Source: a bacterium (GTDB lineage: Bacteria; Cyanobacteriota; Vampirovibrionia; Gastranaerophilales; Gastranaerophilaceae). From it: a stretch of 64,000 bases of DNA. The DNA lies in assembly GCA_017405375.1 (NCBI GenBank), contig JAFRAO010000022.1, positions 1 to 64,000 on the forward strand, given 5' to 3'. Positions 16,008-25,724 of this stretch are shown piece after piece. The notes below the pieces were generated by a model that was not told where the DNA came from, did not search any database, and saw only the letters and a program-made list of their open reading frames with translations. A program made the position numbers and the translations under genes. Each line of letters opens with the position of its first letter. Position 1 is the stretch's first letter.

Positions 16008-17453
16008 TTATTTTAACAATGATTTATATAATTTTAAATATTCATTTGCGCTGTGTTTCCAGCTAACATCAGTTGCCATTGCATTTCTTTGCATTTTTTC
16101 GAATGCTTTTTTATTATTCTTATAAATATCAATAGCATAATAAATAGCTTCTTTCATATCCCAGCCGTTATATCTCCAGAATTTAAAACCATTTGCTTTT
16201 TCTAACGGAGTACCGCAGACAGTATCATCTAATCCGCCGGTTGCTCTTACAATAGGAAGTGAACCGAATTTCATAGCAATAAGTTGGCTTAATCCGCAAG
16301 GTTCAAATTTCGACGGCATTAAAAACATATCAGAACCTGCATAAATTAAATTTGCAAGTTCGCCGTTGTAATTAACTTCTGCGCGTATATTAGATGTGTT
16401 ATTTGATAACCATATTAATAAATTTTGATAATCTTTATCACCTGTTCCCAAGAAAATGAAATCTGCAGGTATATTCATCAATTCCTTTTCTTCGGCACGA
16501 ATCAAATCGAAGCCTTTTTGGCTGACTAATCTTGAAACTGTTGCAATTAAAGGTCTGTCAGGATTATATTTTAATCCAAAATGTTTACATACTGCTTTTT
16601 TGTTTTCTTGTTTGCGTTTTAGTGATCTTGCATCGTAATTCATAACTAAAGACTTGTCAGTTTTTGGATTAAACATAGTATAGTCTATACCGTTTAAAAT
16701 TCCGTAAATTTTGTGTTGATTCATTCTTAATGTATAATCCATGTTTTCGCCATACTCTGATGTTAGAATCTCTTGGGCATATTTTGGCGAAACAACAACT
16801 ATTGCATCAGAATAGTTTATGGCTCCTTTCATCCAATTTACCATTCCGTAATGTTCCAATCCCCATTCGTTATAAACAATATCTTTTCTCATATTTGCAA
16901 AATCCAAAACATCCTCATGCCAGATTCCCTGATATGCCAAGTTATGAATTTCGAACACATTTATTGCTTTATTCCAAAAATCATCAAATTTATAATTAGC
17001 TTTTATGTACATTGGAATCATTGCTGTGTGCCAATCGTTTGAATGAATAATATCAGCCTTAAAGTTTAGTGCTTTTGCGTATTCTAATACTGCAAGAGAA
17101 AAAGCAATATATCTTTCGTGTTCATATCTTGGGTCTAAATATTTTGGATAAACTTCATTAAAACAGCTAAAATACCAATCATTTTGAACAAAAAATACAT
17201 TAATATCCGTTCCGGGTAATTTGCAAGTATATAATTTGAATTTATGACCTTGATATCCAAAAGTAATCCACATTTCAGAATTTTCATATTCTTTGATTCC
17301 AAATTTTTCTTTATCAATACAGCCATGTAGTGGTGTAAAAATTGCTATTTCAGCCTTTTTTTCAAGTTCTTTTGGTAAACTGCCAATAACGTCTGCAAGT
17401 CCGCCTGCTTTTGAAAAAGGTGCTACTTCTGCAGCTGCAAATAATATCTTCAT
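16008..17453 (-). CDS. glgA: Glycogen (starch) synthase, GT5
   Basis: 481 residues, standard bacterial length. The ADP-glucose-binding KAGGL is at 15-19 after MKILFAAAEVAPFS. Other GT5/GT-B marks are HSNDWHTAMIPMY, FEIHNLAYQG, GILNGIDYTMFNP, VSRLVSQKGFDLI and the C-terminal MPSKFEPCGLSQLIAM. It elongates alpha-1,4-glucan from ADP-glucose. No other glycogen genes are adjacent; it follows the 1116-residue protein by 17 bases and may share its transcript. Confidence 0.95.
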   Translation of the reverse strand: MKILFAAAEVAPFSKAGGLADVIGSLPKELEKKAEIAIFTPLHGCIDKEKFGIKEYENSEMWITFGYQGHKFKLYTCKLPGTDINVFFVQNDWYFSCFNEVYPKYLDPRYEHERYIAFSLAVLEYAKALNFKADIIHSNDWHTAMIPMYIKANYKFDDFWNKAINVFEIHNLAYQGIWHEDVLDFANMRKDIVYNEWGLEHYGMVNWMKGAINYSDAIVVVSPKYAQEILTSEYGENMDYTLRMNQHKIYGILNGIDYTMFNPKTDKSLVMNYDARSLKRKQENKKAVCKHFGLKYNPDRPLIATVSRLVSQKGFDLIRAEEKELMNIPADFIFLGTGDKDYQNLLIWLSNNTSNIRAEVNYNGELANLIYAGSDMFLMPSKFEPCGLSQLIAMKFGSLPIVRATGGLDDTVCGTPLEKANGFKFWRYNGWDMKEAIYYAIDIYKNNKKAFEKMQRNAMATDVSWKHSANEYLKLYKSLLK

Positions 17454-17469
17454 AAATCCTCCGTTTATT

Positions 17470-20400
17470 TTACATTTTTATGTTATATTTTTTAGAAATT
17501 TGTTTAACTTGTTCAAAGCATAAATTTGAGTCATTATCTTTATTTTGTAATTTTAAAATCTTTGTTTGAAGTATTTTGAACATAAATATAATAAATATGT
17601 TTGCATTATTTTGTTGTTCTAATTCGATTAATGTATTAGATACCAAAATATAAGCAGAAGATACTTCTCCGGTATTTGCAGATAATTCTGCCATTGAATA
17701 CAGTGCTAATTTTGTTATATCTTTGAATCCTGAGTTTGTTGATTCTTCCAATACGCTATTGTAAATAACTGCAGCTTTTTGATATTTTTCTAATTCAAAA
17801 TATGAGTGGCCTATTAACAAATCACAAAATAGTTCGATTTTATTTAGTTTTTTCTCTTTTGCAGCAACTTTTGCATGATATATTTTTGCTGCAAATTCCT
17901 CTGCATTTGCTGATTCATTTGAAAACGCTTGAACAATTTTTAATAAGCATTCACCAAATAAATCGTTTTGACCAATATTTACTTTCAAATTTTTAGATAG
18001 CGGATAACCACGTAATAACTTATCAATTTCAACAAACAATTTGAAAGAATCAGGTATTTTCGGAAGTACGCTTTCTATAATTTCACAGAAATTAGGAGTA
18101 TCTTTTTTTAGTTGTAAAACTCTTGAAAATAAAACGTATTCTGCAGTATTAGTAAGTTGTTCAATAAAGTCTTTTTCTGTTAGTGATTTTGGTTTTATTG
18201 TATCCAGATTACTATTCTTTAGTATATTAAATATTTCATCTCCAAGAACAATGCAATCTTCATAATCTCCGACATTAAACAATACCTGAACTTTTATTAG
18301 TGATATTGTAAATGCGTTGATATTGAAATCTTTACTGCTTGGATTTATTTCTGTGCTATCCATACGTGAAAGCATTGTATTTATTAATTGAAGAGCATGT
18401 GTATAATTTCCTGAATTTAAACAATTTTGTAGAATTTTATTACACAAATTTATAACTTTTTTACTGCTCATACTTTCATTTAAATTATCAAATACAGATT
18501 GATAAATGTTGGCAATTTTGTCTGAAGTATGTTTATATAAAAATCCTGTAATATTTTCATATACTTCCATTTTATATTCTTCTATTGATTTAACGGCATT
18601 CTCACTCATATTATTATCTAGCAGTTTTAAAAATCTCATATTGCAATTTAAATATGCATTAAAATCTCCTAATGCAAGTGATATATTTGAAAGGTTTTCC
18701 CATTGCACAAATTCGTTTTTAGAATTTCCTATAAGATTGTATAGTTTCGCCAAAATAGGGTGAGCTGAACTTTCTTTAAAACAGTATGTAATCAGGAAGT
18801 TAGCAATTGATTTTTTTTCTTCTGCGGATAATATTTTTAAAACGTTGCTACTATACAAATTGTAGTCTTGGATTTGAATCAAGTTGTTTTTATTTGATAT
18901 AAACTCTTTGCTTATAAGATGTTCTATGCAGGTATTGGAATTTTCAATATTAAAATATTTTATTGAATTGAAATCCAGTTGAGGACCAATAAAAAGCATA
19001 TATGTAAAAAATTTAAAGGCAGGATTGTTAGAAGTTTTTAGATATAATAATCTTTTTTGTACTAATTCATCTAAAGTTGACGGAAAAACGACTGTTTTTG
19101 GTTTTTCCAATATCAAAGAACCTTTTTCAATTTTCAAAATGCCCAAATCCAATAAGTGCAATAAAGCATTCATAAAATAAAGCTGTGAACCTTTTGTGTT
19201 TTTTGAAATTTTTTGAAAATAAAAAGTATCTAAAATCTTTTTACAAAGTGTGGAATTGGCTTCAATAAACTCTTTTATAGGAGTCGGTTTCAGTCTGATT
19301 TCCAAATATTCCATCTTTGACAATAGAAAATGGGCGTATCTGTGTAAGCTAAATTCGTTATCTGCTGTAATGACGTAGCTTACGTCGTATTCGTCCAATT
19401 TTTTAAATAAATTTTGTAAAATTTCTAACGAACTGTCATCAATTTTATCAATATCTTCAATAATAATTAAAGTCTTTTTTAATTTTTTTATAAAAGATTC
19501 AACACCATTAAAGATAATGTCCTTAACATTTTCAGGATGTGTATTTTCTATTGGCGTAATGTTAATTAAATTTTTTAAGACATCTGAATTTTCTAAAATA
19601 TTAAGCCCTGTGTAATTGTTTAACTCTTTATCTTTTCCGGTGGTACTAAAATTAAAAAATCCGGATATTAAATCGTTGAACATGCCGTAAGGCTTGTATT
19701 TCATTTCATCATAACATGTTACTTTACAAATTTTAGAAAAGATGTTATTTTCCTCAATTTTGTTAATAATATCGAGTATTCTTGGTTGATATTTCTTTTT
19801 ACCTTTTACAACTATGATATTTTTGGGTTTGGACATCAATTGTTGAGTAATTTTGCTGCTCAACCCCTGATTCATTTCTTTTTTAAATTGACAATTTATT
19901 TCTTCAAATAAAATCCCGTCAATATCATAAATTGACTCATCATTTTCAAGAATTTCTTGTTGAGTTTGAATAATATCAGGTATTTTTATTTCCGTACTGT
20001 CATCATTATCATCTTCGTCAGGTTCTACTTTTATATAATTTTCTAAATTAAGTTCGTATAAGAATATATCTTGTTTCTTAACATGAGTTGTACCAATAGA
20101 TGAAAATTTATATGATTTTCCTACAACATTGTAAATACTGCTATCAGCAATTAACTGTAAACTGCTTGTTAATTTTTTTGTATCAACGGCATCATACAAG
20201 AGCTGAATATTAATACCGGATTTGTAATCATCGTTTGTTGCGTATGCATTTCGTTTTAAAATAGCAATATTACATACCAATTTAAAGTTTTTGAGTTTAT
20301 CCAATTTATAATTCAATTTTGCAATCAAATTTAGCAAATCAACAGATGCTTTCAAGGCATTTTTTGCAGAAGATGTATAAGTATAATCTCTGTTAAATCT

Positions 20401-20820
20401 TATAACGATTGTGTTATCAATAACTTGTCGTTTTACACCGATAGATTTTACGTAGTCAGTAATTAATTTGCTTAATTTTTCTTTAAATTTTGTATAAAGT
20501 TGTGCTGTACCTAAAACTTGCTTTATATCTTGCAAATTTGGAAAATCTATAGAAACACATGCAAATTCCTCAATGTTTGATTCCCTTAAGATAACACTTA
20601 CGTTAGTATCGAAACCGCATTTTGCACAGTGTCCTTTTATCGTTTGATTTATTTTCCCGCATTTATGACATTTACTAACAATCGTGTATCCGCATTTTGT
20701 GCATATATTAGTTTCATTGATTGTTTTGCAAATTGGACAAATCAATTTTAACACTTTTTTACAATTTGGACAAACCAACGTATTTTTGTCTATTTCATAA
20801 CCACATTTTGGACATTCCAT
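17470..20820 (-). CDS. Large zinc-ribbon, cyclase-like, AAA/STAND-like, TPR protein with degenerate catalytic motifs
   Basis: 1116 residues from ATG 20820, chosen over TTG 20835 because zinc-ribbon proteins usually begin MxCPxCG. Six CxxC pairs (3/6, 17/20, 28/31, 40/43, 51/54, 65/68) make about three zinc ribbons. Residues about 84-265 resemble a class III adenylate/guanylate cyclase fold, ending KSYKFSSIGTTHVKKQDIFL, but I do not see a full set of metal and purine residues. A P-loop position near 336-345 reads VVKGKKKYQP, lacking GxxxxGK[ST]; a Walker B-like LIIIEDID is at 451-458. From about 700 the chain is helical with TPR-like pairs. The architecture is known for signalling ATPases; this one looks like a non-catalytic scaffold or sensor. 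Divergent from the ZorA-like gene, 77 bases away. Confidence 0.65.
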   Translation of the reverse strand: MECPKCGYEIDKNTLVCPNCKKVLKLICPICKTINETNICTKCGYTIVSKCHKCGKINQTIKGHCAKCGFDTNVSVILRESNIEEFACVSIDFPNLQDIKQVLGTAQLYTKFKEKLSKLITDYVKSIGVKRQVIDNTIVIRFNRDYTYTSSAKNALKASVDLLNLIAKLNYKLDKLKNFKLVCNIAILKRNAYATNDDYKSGINIQLLYDAVDTKKLTSSLQLIADSSIYNVVGKSYKFSSIGTTHVKKQDIFLYELNLENYIKVEPDEDDNDDSTEIKIPDIIQTQQEILENDESIYDIDGILFEEINCQFKKEMNQGLSSKITQQLMSKPKNIIVVKGKKKYQPRILDIINKIEENNIFSKICKVTCYDEMKYKPYGMFNDLISGFFNFSTTGKDKELNNYTGLNILENSDVLKNLINITPIENTHPENVKDIIFNGVESFIKKLKKTLIIIEDIDKIDDSSLEILQNLFKKLDEYDVSYVITADNEFSLHRYAHFLLSKMEYLEIRLKPTPIKEFIEANSTLCKKILDTFYFQKISKNTKGSQLYFMNALLHLLDLGILKIEKGSLILEKPKTVVFPSTLDELVQKRLLYLKTSNNPAFKFFTYMLFIGPQLDFNSIKYFNIENSNTCIEHLISKEFISNKNNLIQIQDYNLYSSNVLKILSAEEKKSIANFLITYCFKESSAHPILAKLYNLIGNSKNEFVQWENLSNISLALGDFNAYLNCNMRFLKLLDNNMSENAVKSIEEYKMEVYENITGFLYKHTSDKIANIYQSVFDNLNESMSSKKVINLCNKILQNCLNSGNYTHALQLINTMLSRMDSTEINPSSKDFNINAFTISLIKVQVLFNVGDYEDCIVLGDEIFNILKNSNLDTIKPKSLTEKDFIEQLTNTAEYVLFSRVLQLKKDTPNFCEIIESVLPKIPDSFKLFVEIDKLLRGYPLSKNLKVNIGQNDLFGECLLKIVQAFSNESANAEEFAAKIYHAKVAAKEKKLNKIELFCDLLIGHSYFELEKYQKAAVIYNSVLEESTNSGFKDITKLALYSMAELSANTGEVSSAYILVSNTLIELEQQNNANIFIIFMFKILQTKILKLQNKDNDSNLCFEQVKQISKKYNIKM

Positions 20821-20897
20821 TTCTTTATTGTACAATAATTATGTCAAAAATCAAATTTTTAACGATTTTTGTGCTACAATAGGTTTAGAGGTTATTT

Positions 20898-21815
20898 ATG
20901 AATATATTAAGATTAATTTTTGATCCGGCAATACTTATCATTATTAGTACATTTGTATTTGTCGTTGCGTACACAATAAAAAAATATAACTACGTATACA
21001 CAAATTTAAACATTTTGCACAAGTTTTTGAGTAGATTTAAGAAATCTGATTTATTATACAGATTTGGAGAATTTGACAAAGTTCTTTCTGCAAACGGTTA
21101 TATTGCAGGCATGTGGCAAGAATTCAGAAATACTTTGGTTTTTTCTGAAAGTATTGCAATTAAGCAGCAAGATAATAGCGTGAAATATCAAAAAGTTTCA
21201 AAAGATATTGAAAATATTCAAACTACGGTTGATCCGTTATATTTTTTCAATGAAGAATCTCTTGTTACTTCCAAATACAATAACAAATTTATGCAGATTG
21301 TTCCAACGCTTTTAACAGGTATGGGACCGTTGTTTACGTTTTTGAATATTGCCGTTGCCTTTACGAAAATAGATTTTTCAAGTAACGATACAGTATTAAC
21401 TTCAATATCAGGTTTAATGTCGAGCATGCAAGTTGCTGCTTTGTGTTCTGTATTAGCAGTCAGTGCATCATTAATATTCTTGTTTTTTGAAAAAGTTTGT
21501 TATAATAAGTTGTGTAGAGTTCCTTTGCAGAAGGTTCAAGATAAGGTATATTCTTTGTTTGATAATATATCTTCAGAAAAATTCCTTATAGAATTATTAA
21601 GGGAAACAAAAATCCAAAACAGCAATTTAATATCTTTGTTATCTTCACTTCCGCCAAACATTACAGATTCGTTCAAATCAAGTGTTGTTGATTCGGTTGT
21701 TCCATACATGGAAAATATGTTGTATGGAATAAATACACTTAACGACTCAATAAAAAATTTGAACGATAAACTCAAAAATAACGGTTCGGATGATGTAGTG
21801 GACGGGTTATTTTAA
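20898..21815 (+). CDS. ZorA-like MotA/TolQ/ExbB-family proton channel subunit
   Basis: 305 residues with three predicted helices (about 10-27, 132-155, 174-198). The segment DPLYFFNEES followed by PTLLTGMGPLFTFLNIAVAF matches the MotA/ExbB pore region, in the style of ZorA of the Zorya anti-phage system (family knowledge). A coiled C-terminal tail of about 100 residues follows, much shorter than usual ZorA tails. GAGG eight bases before ATG 20898 fixes the start. The ZorB-like partner begins one base after the stop. No ZorC, D or E effector is adjacent. Confidence 0.7.
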   Translation: MNILRLIFDPAILIIISTFVFVVAYTIKKYNYVYTNLNILHKFLSRFKKSDLLYRFGEFDKVLSANGYIAGMWQEFRNTLVFSESIAIKQQDNSVKYQKVSKDIENIQTTVDPLYFFNEESLVTSKYNNKFMQIVPTLLTGMGPLFTFLNIAVAFTKIDFSSNDTVLTSISGLMSSMQVAALCSVLAVSASLIFLFFEKVCYNKLCRVPLQKVQDKVYSLFDNISSEKFLIELLRETKIQNSNLISLLSSLPPNITDSFKSSVVDSVVPYMENMLYGINTLNDSIKNLNDKLKNNGSDDVVDGLF

Positions 21816-21816
21816 T

Positions 21817-22518
21817 ATGATTAAATCAAGACATGTACTAAACGAGGAAAAGCAAGAAAATATTTTTTGGATGACTATGACAGACTTGTTGATGGGTTTG
21901 GCAATAATATTCATTGTGTTGTTTATACTAGCTATGACAGGCTTTTCTCAAGCAAAATTACAAGAACAAAATTTAAAAAGTGAAGTTGCTCAAGATTTAA
22001 TAAAAGAATTGAAATCAAAAAATATTAATGCTCAAGTCGATTTAACAACGGGTACTGTAAAACTTTCAGATTTACAATTATTTGAAGTTGGAAGTTATAA
22101 TTTATCTGAAAGTGGTAAAGCATTTTTAAATAGGTTTGTACCCGCGTATTTGAATGTAATCTTTGAAAATTCAAAAATTTCCGACAAGATAGTTAATATT
22201 GTTATTCAAGGACATACTGATTCACAATTATTTGCAAATGTAGAATCTAAAGATTTGCAATTTATTAGAAACATGGAATTATCGACCAACAGAGCTAATG
22301 AAGTTGCAAAATACATGTTTTCTACTCCATATAACAAGAAATATAGTAATACATTACATAAAATTTTGGTAGTAGAAGGAAAGAGTTATTCTGAGCCTGT
22401 AATAGTTGATGGTAAAGAAGATTATGCAAAAAGCAGACGTGTAGAATTAAAATTAGTCGTTAAAAGTTCTAATTTACAAGATTTTATGGGGTTAAAAAAT
22501 AATGAATTTAACAGATGA
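21817..22518 (+). CDS. ZorB-like MotB/OmpA-domain stator protein
   Basis: 233 residues. A short N-terminus is followed by one membrane helix, [19 protein letters not shown] (about 22-40), with Asp23 at the position of the MotB proton-carrying aspartate. Then a linker and an OmpA-like peptidoglycan-binding domain: [23 protein letters not shown], and the closing [10 protein letters not shown]. With the upstream ZorA-like channel it should form a 5:2-type ion-driven motor anchored to the cell wall. It overlaps the PFL gene by 17 bases. Confidence 0.75.
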   Translation: MIKSRHVLNEEKQENIFWMTMTDLLMGLAIIFIVLFILAMTGFSQAKLQEQNLKSEVAQDLIKELKSKNINAQVDLTTGTVKLSDLQLFEVGSYNLSESGKAFLNRFVPAYLNVIFENSKISDKIVNIVIQGHTDSQLFANVESKDLQFIRNMELSTNRANEVAKYMFSTPYNKKYSNTLHKILVVEGKSYSEPVIVDGKEDYAKSRRVELKLVVKSSNLQDFMGLKNNEFNR

Positions 22519-23869
22519 ACATAAGATTATTGAAACAATAAATATGATAAAATTACATCATCTTGATATAAGAACAGTTACGATGTCAATAAGTTTACGT
22601 GATTGTATATCGGATAATGCACAGAAAGTTTACGATAATGTTTATAATAAAATATTGAAATATTCTAAAAATTTATATAAGTATGCCTGTGATTTGGAAG
22701 ACGAATATTCAATTCCGATAATAAATAAACGAATTGCGATTACGCCTGCATCAATTTTGGGTGAATCTTGTGAAAACTTTGATTATGTAGAATTAGCAAA
22801 AGTTTTGGATAATGCTGCAAAAGAAGTAAATGTAAACTTTATAGGCGGATTTTCGGCACTTGTGGAAAAAGGTTGTACCAAAGGCGATACTGCTTTAATA
22901 GATAGTATTCCAAAAGCTCTTGCGCAAACTGATTTTGTATGTTCATCGGTTAATGTTGCAAGTTCAAAAGCAGGAATAAATATGGATGCAGTATTAAAAA
23001 TGTCAGACATAATAAAAAAATCAGCTCAATTAACGTCAGATAAAGATGGTTTGGGTGCGGCAAAGTTAGTTTGTTTTTGCAATGCTCCCGGGGATAATCC
23101 TTTTATGGCGGGTGCTTTCTCCGGATATGGTGAACCTGAATGTGCATTAAATGTGGGAGTATCAGGTCCTGGGGTTGTCATGGCTGCAGTTGAACAGCTG
23201 CCTGAAAATGCTGATTTAAGTGAAGTCGCAAACACAATAAAGAAAACTGCATTTAAAATTACAACAACAGGAGAATTAATTGGCAGAAAATTAGCAGACA
23301 GATTAAAAATTCCATTTGGAATAATTGATTTATCTTTGGCTCCGACACCTGCAGAAGGTGATAGTGTAGCAGGTATATTTAAAGCAATGGGACTTGGACA
23401 TGCCGGTGCACATGGTACAACTGCTGCTTTGGCTATGTTAAATGATGCTGTTAAAAAAGGTGGAATTATGGCAAGTTCGCATGTTGGCGGGCTTAGCGGT
23501 GCATTTATTCCTGTATCTGAAGATGCCGGAATGATAGATGCTGTTCAAAATAAATATTTAACATTTGATAAATTGGAAGCGATGACTTCAGTTTGTTCAG
23601 TTGGTTTAGATATGATAGCAATACCGGGTGATACTCCGAGTTCAATAATTGCAGGAATTATTGCAGATGAAATGGCAATAGGCATGATAAATAAAAAAAC
23701 AACGGCTGTACGTATTATCCCTGTTCCAAATAAAAATGTAGGTGATAGAGCTGTTTATGGCGGACTTTTGGGTGAGGCTCCAATTATGTCAGTTGGTGAT
23801 GTGTCTTCTGCAAAATTTGTTCAAAGAGGCGGAAGAATACCTGCACCAATTCATTCGTTAAACAATTAA
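22502..23869 (+). CDS. PFL-family protein (DUF711, UPF0210)
   Basis: 455 residues. Recognisable family features are the N-terminal [39 protein letters not shown], and the glycine-rich [13 protein letters not shown] and [17 protein letters not shown] near the end. The fold is related to pyruvate formate-lyase/ribonucleotide reductase-like proteins, but no glycyl-radical loop is known and the function is undefined. It normally pairs with an ACT-domain UPF0237 protein; the next gene here is not recognisably that. GGGG about nine bases upstream supports ATG 22502. Confidence 0.88.
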   Translation: MNLTDEHKIIETINMIKLHHLDIRTVTMSISLRDCISDNAQKVYDNVYNKILKYSKNLYKYACDLEDEYSIPIINKRIAITPASILGESCENFDYVELAKVLDNAAKEVNVNFIGGFSALVEKGCTKGDTALIDSIPKALAQTDFVCSSVNVASSKAGINMDAVLKMSDIIKKSAQLTSDKDGLGAAKLVCFCNAPGDNPFMAGAFSGYGEPECALNVGVSGPGVVMAAVEQLPENADLSEVANTIKKTAFKITTTGELIGRKLADRLKIPFGIIDLSLAPTPAEGDSVAGIFKAMGLGHAGAHGTTAALAMLNDAVKKGGIMASSHVGGLSGAFIPVSEDAGMIDAVQNKYLTFDKLEAMTSVCSVGLDMIAIPGDTPSSIIAGIIADEMAIGMINKKTTAVRIIPVPNKNVGDRAVYGGLLGEAPIMSVGDVSSAKFVQRGGRIPAPIHSLNN

Positions 23870-23884
23870 TTAGAAAGGCAAAAA

Positions 23885-24223
23885 ATGGGTTATTCTTTAA
23901 ACAGATATGAAAATATGCTAAAAGATTTTATTGTGGAACAACAGTCTGATGCGTATAATAAATCCGGTATCAATCAGGCAAGATACAATAACTTAAAAGT
24001 AACAATGGAACCTGCAAAAGTTTCGCAACCGCATATATTCATAACAATAGGAATTTCGGATGCTTGTTTTTCAATTTCTGAAGGAATTTTAATTAGCGGC
24101 AGCATCGGTGCTGATACAAAATATATTACAAAATGGATAAATAAACCCGGAATAAAAGAGGAATTAATGGCTAGCTGGGCTGATATTAAAGATTTAAATT
24201 ATGAAAATGTAAATGATTTATAG
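23885..24223 (+). CDS. Hypothetical protein, 112 residues
   Basis: Starts 16 bases after the PFL gene with AGAAAGG upstream, so probably co-transcribed. No signal peptide; the middle (PHIFITIGISDACFSISEGI) is beta-rich and hydrophobic, the C-terminus acidic. No family recognised. Its position might suggest a partner of the PFL protein, but that is only context. Confidence 0.65.
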   Translation: MGYSLNRYENMLKDFIVEQQSDAYNKSGINQARYNNLKVTMEPAKVSQPHIFITIGISDACFSISEGILISGSIGADTKYITKWINKPGIKEELMASWADIKDLNYENVNDL

Positions 24224-24357
24224 TTTAAAATATACATAATGTAATATTGTTTATAAATTTATTGCATTTTATTTTTTTTTGTTTTATTATGTTTATCAGT
24301 TAGCGCGCGTTTTAAGCGTAGACAATATAATATACATTTTGAAAGAAGGAATAAAAA

Positions 24358-24525
24358 ATGGGCATTAAAGGTAGAGTTGATAAAATGGTAGTATTAGCAT
24401 GTGAAGAATGTAAAGAAAGAAATTATACTACTGTAAAAAATAAAAAAACAAGCAAAGAAAGAATGGAATTGAACAAATATTGTCCAAGATGCCAAAAACA
24501 TACATTACACAAGGAAACAAAATAA
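24358..24525 (+). CDS. rpmG: Large ribosomal subunit protein L33
   Basis: 55 residues beginning [20 protein letters not shown] and ending KHTLHKETK. Two CxxC pairs (CEEC, CPRC) make the zinc-binding C+ form of L33, and NYTTVKNK is the family motif. GAAGGA lies about nine bases before the ATG and a TATAAT at 24326-24331 may be its -10. No secE/nusG follows. Confidence 0.95.
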   Translation: MGIKGRVDKMVVLACEECKERNYTTVKNKKTSKERMELNKYCPRCQKHTLHKETK

Positions 24526-24603
24526 TTATAGGTTTTGTTCCTTAGTCTGATTGGTTGATGTAGTTTTTTGATAAAAGTTACATTTTTAACTCTTATATTT
24601 ACG

Positions 24604-24642
24604 GCATAGCTCGGCAAAATTTACTAGGCTATGCTTTATTTA
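24604..24642 (+). terminator. Possible terminator between rpmG and the atp operon
   Basis: GCATAGC (24604-24610) pairs with GCTATGC (24628-24634) around a 17-base loop and is followed by TTTATTTA. The loop is large, so it is a moderate candidate. I see no tRNA or other gene in 24526-24736. Confidence 0.5.
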
Positions 24643-24684
24643 TGCCATTTTATATTTAAATTTTATGATTGATATTGTTAAATA

Positions 24685-24713
24685 TTTGCGAAAAATTTTG
24701 TCCGTTGTATAAT
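24685..24713 (+). promoter_or_regulatory. Promoter of the atp operon
   Basis: TATAAT at 24708-24713 with a weak TTTGCG 17 bases upstream, 24 bases before the atpB start, which itself has AGAGGG for ribosome binding. Confidence 0.5.
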
Positions 24714-24736
24714 AAAATAATTAGAGGGTAAATATT

Positions 24737-25426
24737 ATGAATGCACACCATTGGATATTAAGTATAGGTAATTTGACTTTCAATGTTGATACCATTATAA
24801 CAATGTGGATTACTATGTTGTTATTGATTGTCGTTTCACTTGTTGCAACAAGAAAATTATCTGTAGTCCCTACAAAATTGCAGGTTGTATTTGAATCTGT
24901 AATAGTATATTTTTCGGATATTGCTTCATCTAACATGGGTGAAAAGGAAGGGAAAAAACATCTTCCGTTACTTTTAACATTGTTTATGTTTATTCTAACG
25001 GCAAATTTGTTGGGACAACTTCCTTGGAGATTAATTCATCTTCATTCGGGCGAATTGGCTTCTCCAAATAACGATATAAATATGACAGCAGCTATGGCAA
25101 TAATTGTTTCAATTTACTATATATTTTTTGGTATTAAGAAAAAAGGATTTAAGTTTTTTATAGAAAATTTTAAAATTGACGGTATAATGATTGCACTTGT
25201 CGATTTGCTGGAGTTGTTTGTAAGACCATTTTTATTGGCACTCCGACTTTTCGCAAATATTATGGCAGGTGAGATATTAGTTTTCACTTTTGCGAGCATG
25301 TGTGCATATTTTGCTCCGTTACCGTTTATGTTTTTTGAAGTTTTCGTTGCTTTAATTCAAGCATTAGTGTTTACATTATTATCTACGACGTATATTGCAT
25401 TAGCAGTAACGGGAGAAGAAGAATAA
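24737..25426 (+). CDS. atpB: F-type ATP synthase subunit a
   Basis: 229 residues, five to six membrane helices. The proton-path arginine is in LALRLFANIMAGE, preceded by LLELFVRPFL; a second marker is LVFTLLSTTYIALAV near the end. It forms the half-channels next to the c-ring. First gene of a seven-gene operon; the start has AGAGGG about nine bases upstream. Slightly short for the family, but complete at both ends. Confidence 0.95.
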   Translation: MNAHHWILSIGNLTFNVDTIITMWITMLLLIVVSLVATRKLSVVPTKLQVVFESVIVYFSDIASSNMGEKEGKKHLPLLLTLFMFILTANLLGQLPWRLIHLHSGELASPNNDINMTAAMAIIVSIYYIFFGIKKKGFKFFIENFKIDGIMIALVDLLELFVRPFLLALRLFANIMAGEILVFTFASMCAYFAPLPFMFFEVFVALIQALVFTLLSTTYIALAVTGEEE

Positions 25427-25457
25427 CAGTTATTAAAAATAAAAGGAGAAATTTATT

Positions 25458-25703
25458 ATGGCAGTAGAACAAATCGCAACTCAAGTATTAGCTTACAGTA
25501 AATTAGGTGCAGGTATTGCAATCGGTTTCGGTGCAATCGGCGGTGGTATTGGTATCGGTTTAGCTACAAAAGGCATGCTTGAATCTATGGCAAGACAACC
25601 GGAAATTGCAGGTAAAGCGTTTATTAACTTTATTATCGGCTTAGGTTTGGCTGAAGCAACTGCTATTTATGCTTTATTTATTGCTTTACAACTTATTGGT
25701 TAA
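25458..25703 (+). CDS. atpE: F-type ATP synthase subunit c
   Basis: 81 residues forming the helical hairpin of the rotor ring. Helix 1 is glycine-rich (AIGGGIGIGLATKGM), the polar loop is ARQPE, and helix 2 carries the ion-binding glutamate in GLAEATAIYALFIAL. The helix-1 position occupied by Gln in many Na+-binding rings lies in a Gly/Ile stretch, so H+ coupling is likely (inference). AAAGGAG upstream is strong. Confidence 0.96.
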   Translation: MAVEQIATQVLAYSKLGAGIAIGFGAIGGGIGIGLATKGMLESMARQPEIAGKAFINFIIGLGLAEATAIYALFIALQLIG

Positions 25704-25724
25704 TTTTGAGGATAACTTTTTAAA

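Noticed and set aside
20898-22518. Complete Zorya defence system
   Set aside because: Only the motor pair is recognisable. No ZorC, ZorD helicase or ZorE HNH nuclease is adjacent, so a full Zorya call is not supported.
20898-22518. Second flagellar MotAB pair
   Set aside because: The channel protein has three helices and ZorA/ExbB-like pore text rather than MotA's four-helix layout; the true motAB are at 57266-59135.
24526-24736. tRNA gene between rpmG and atpB
   Set aside because: No T-arm consensus or foldable cloverleaf; only a terminator-like stem and a promoter are visible.
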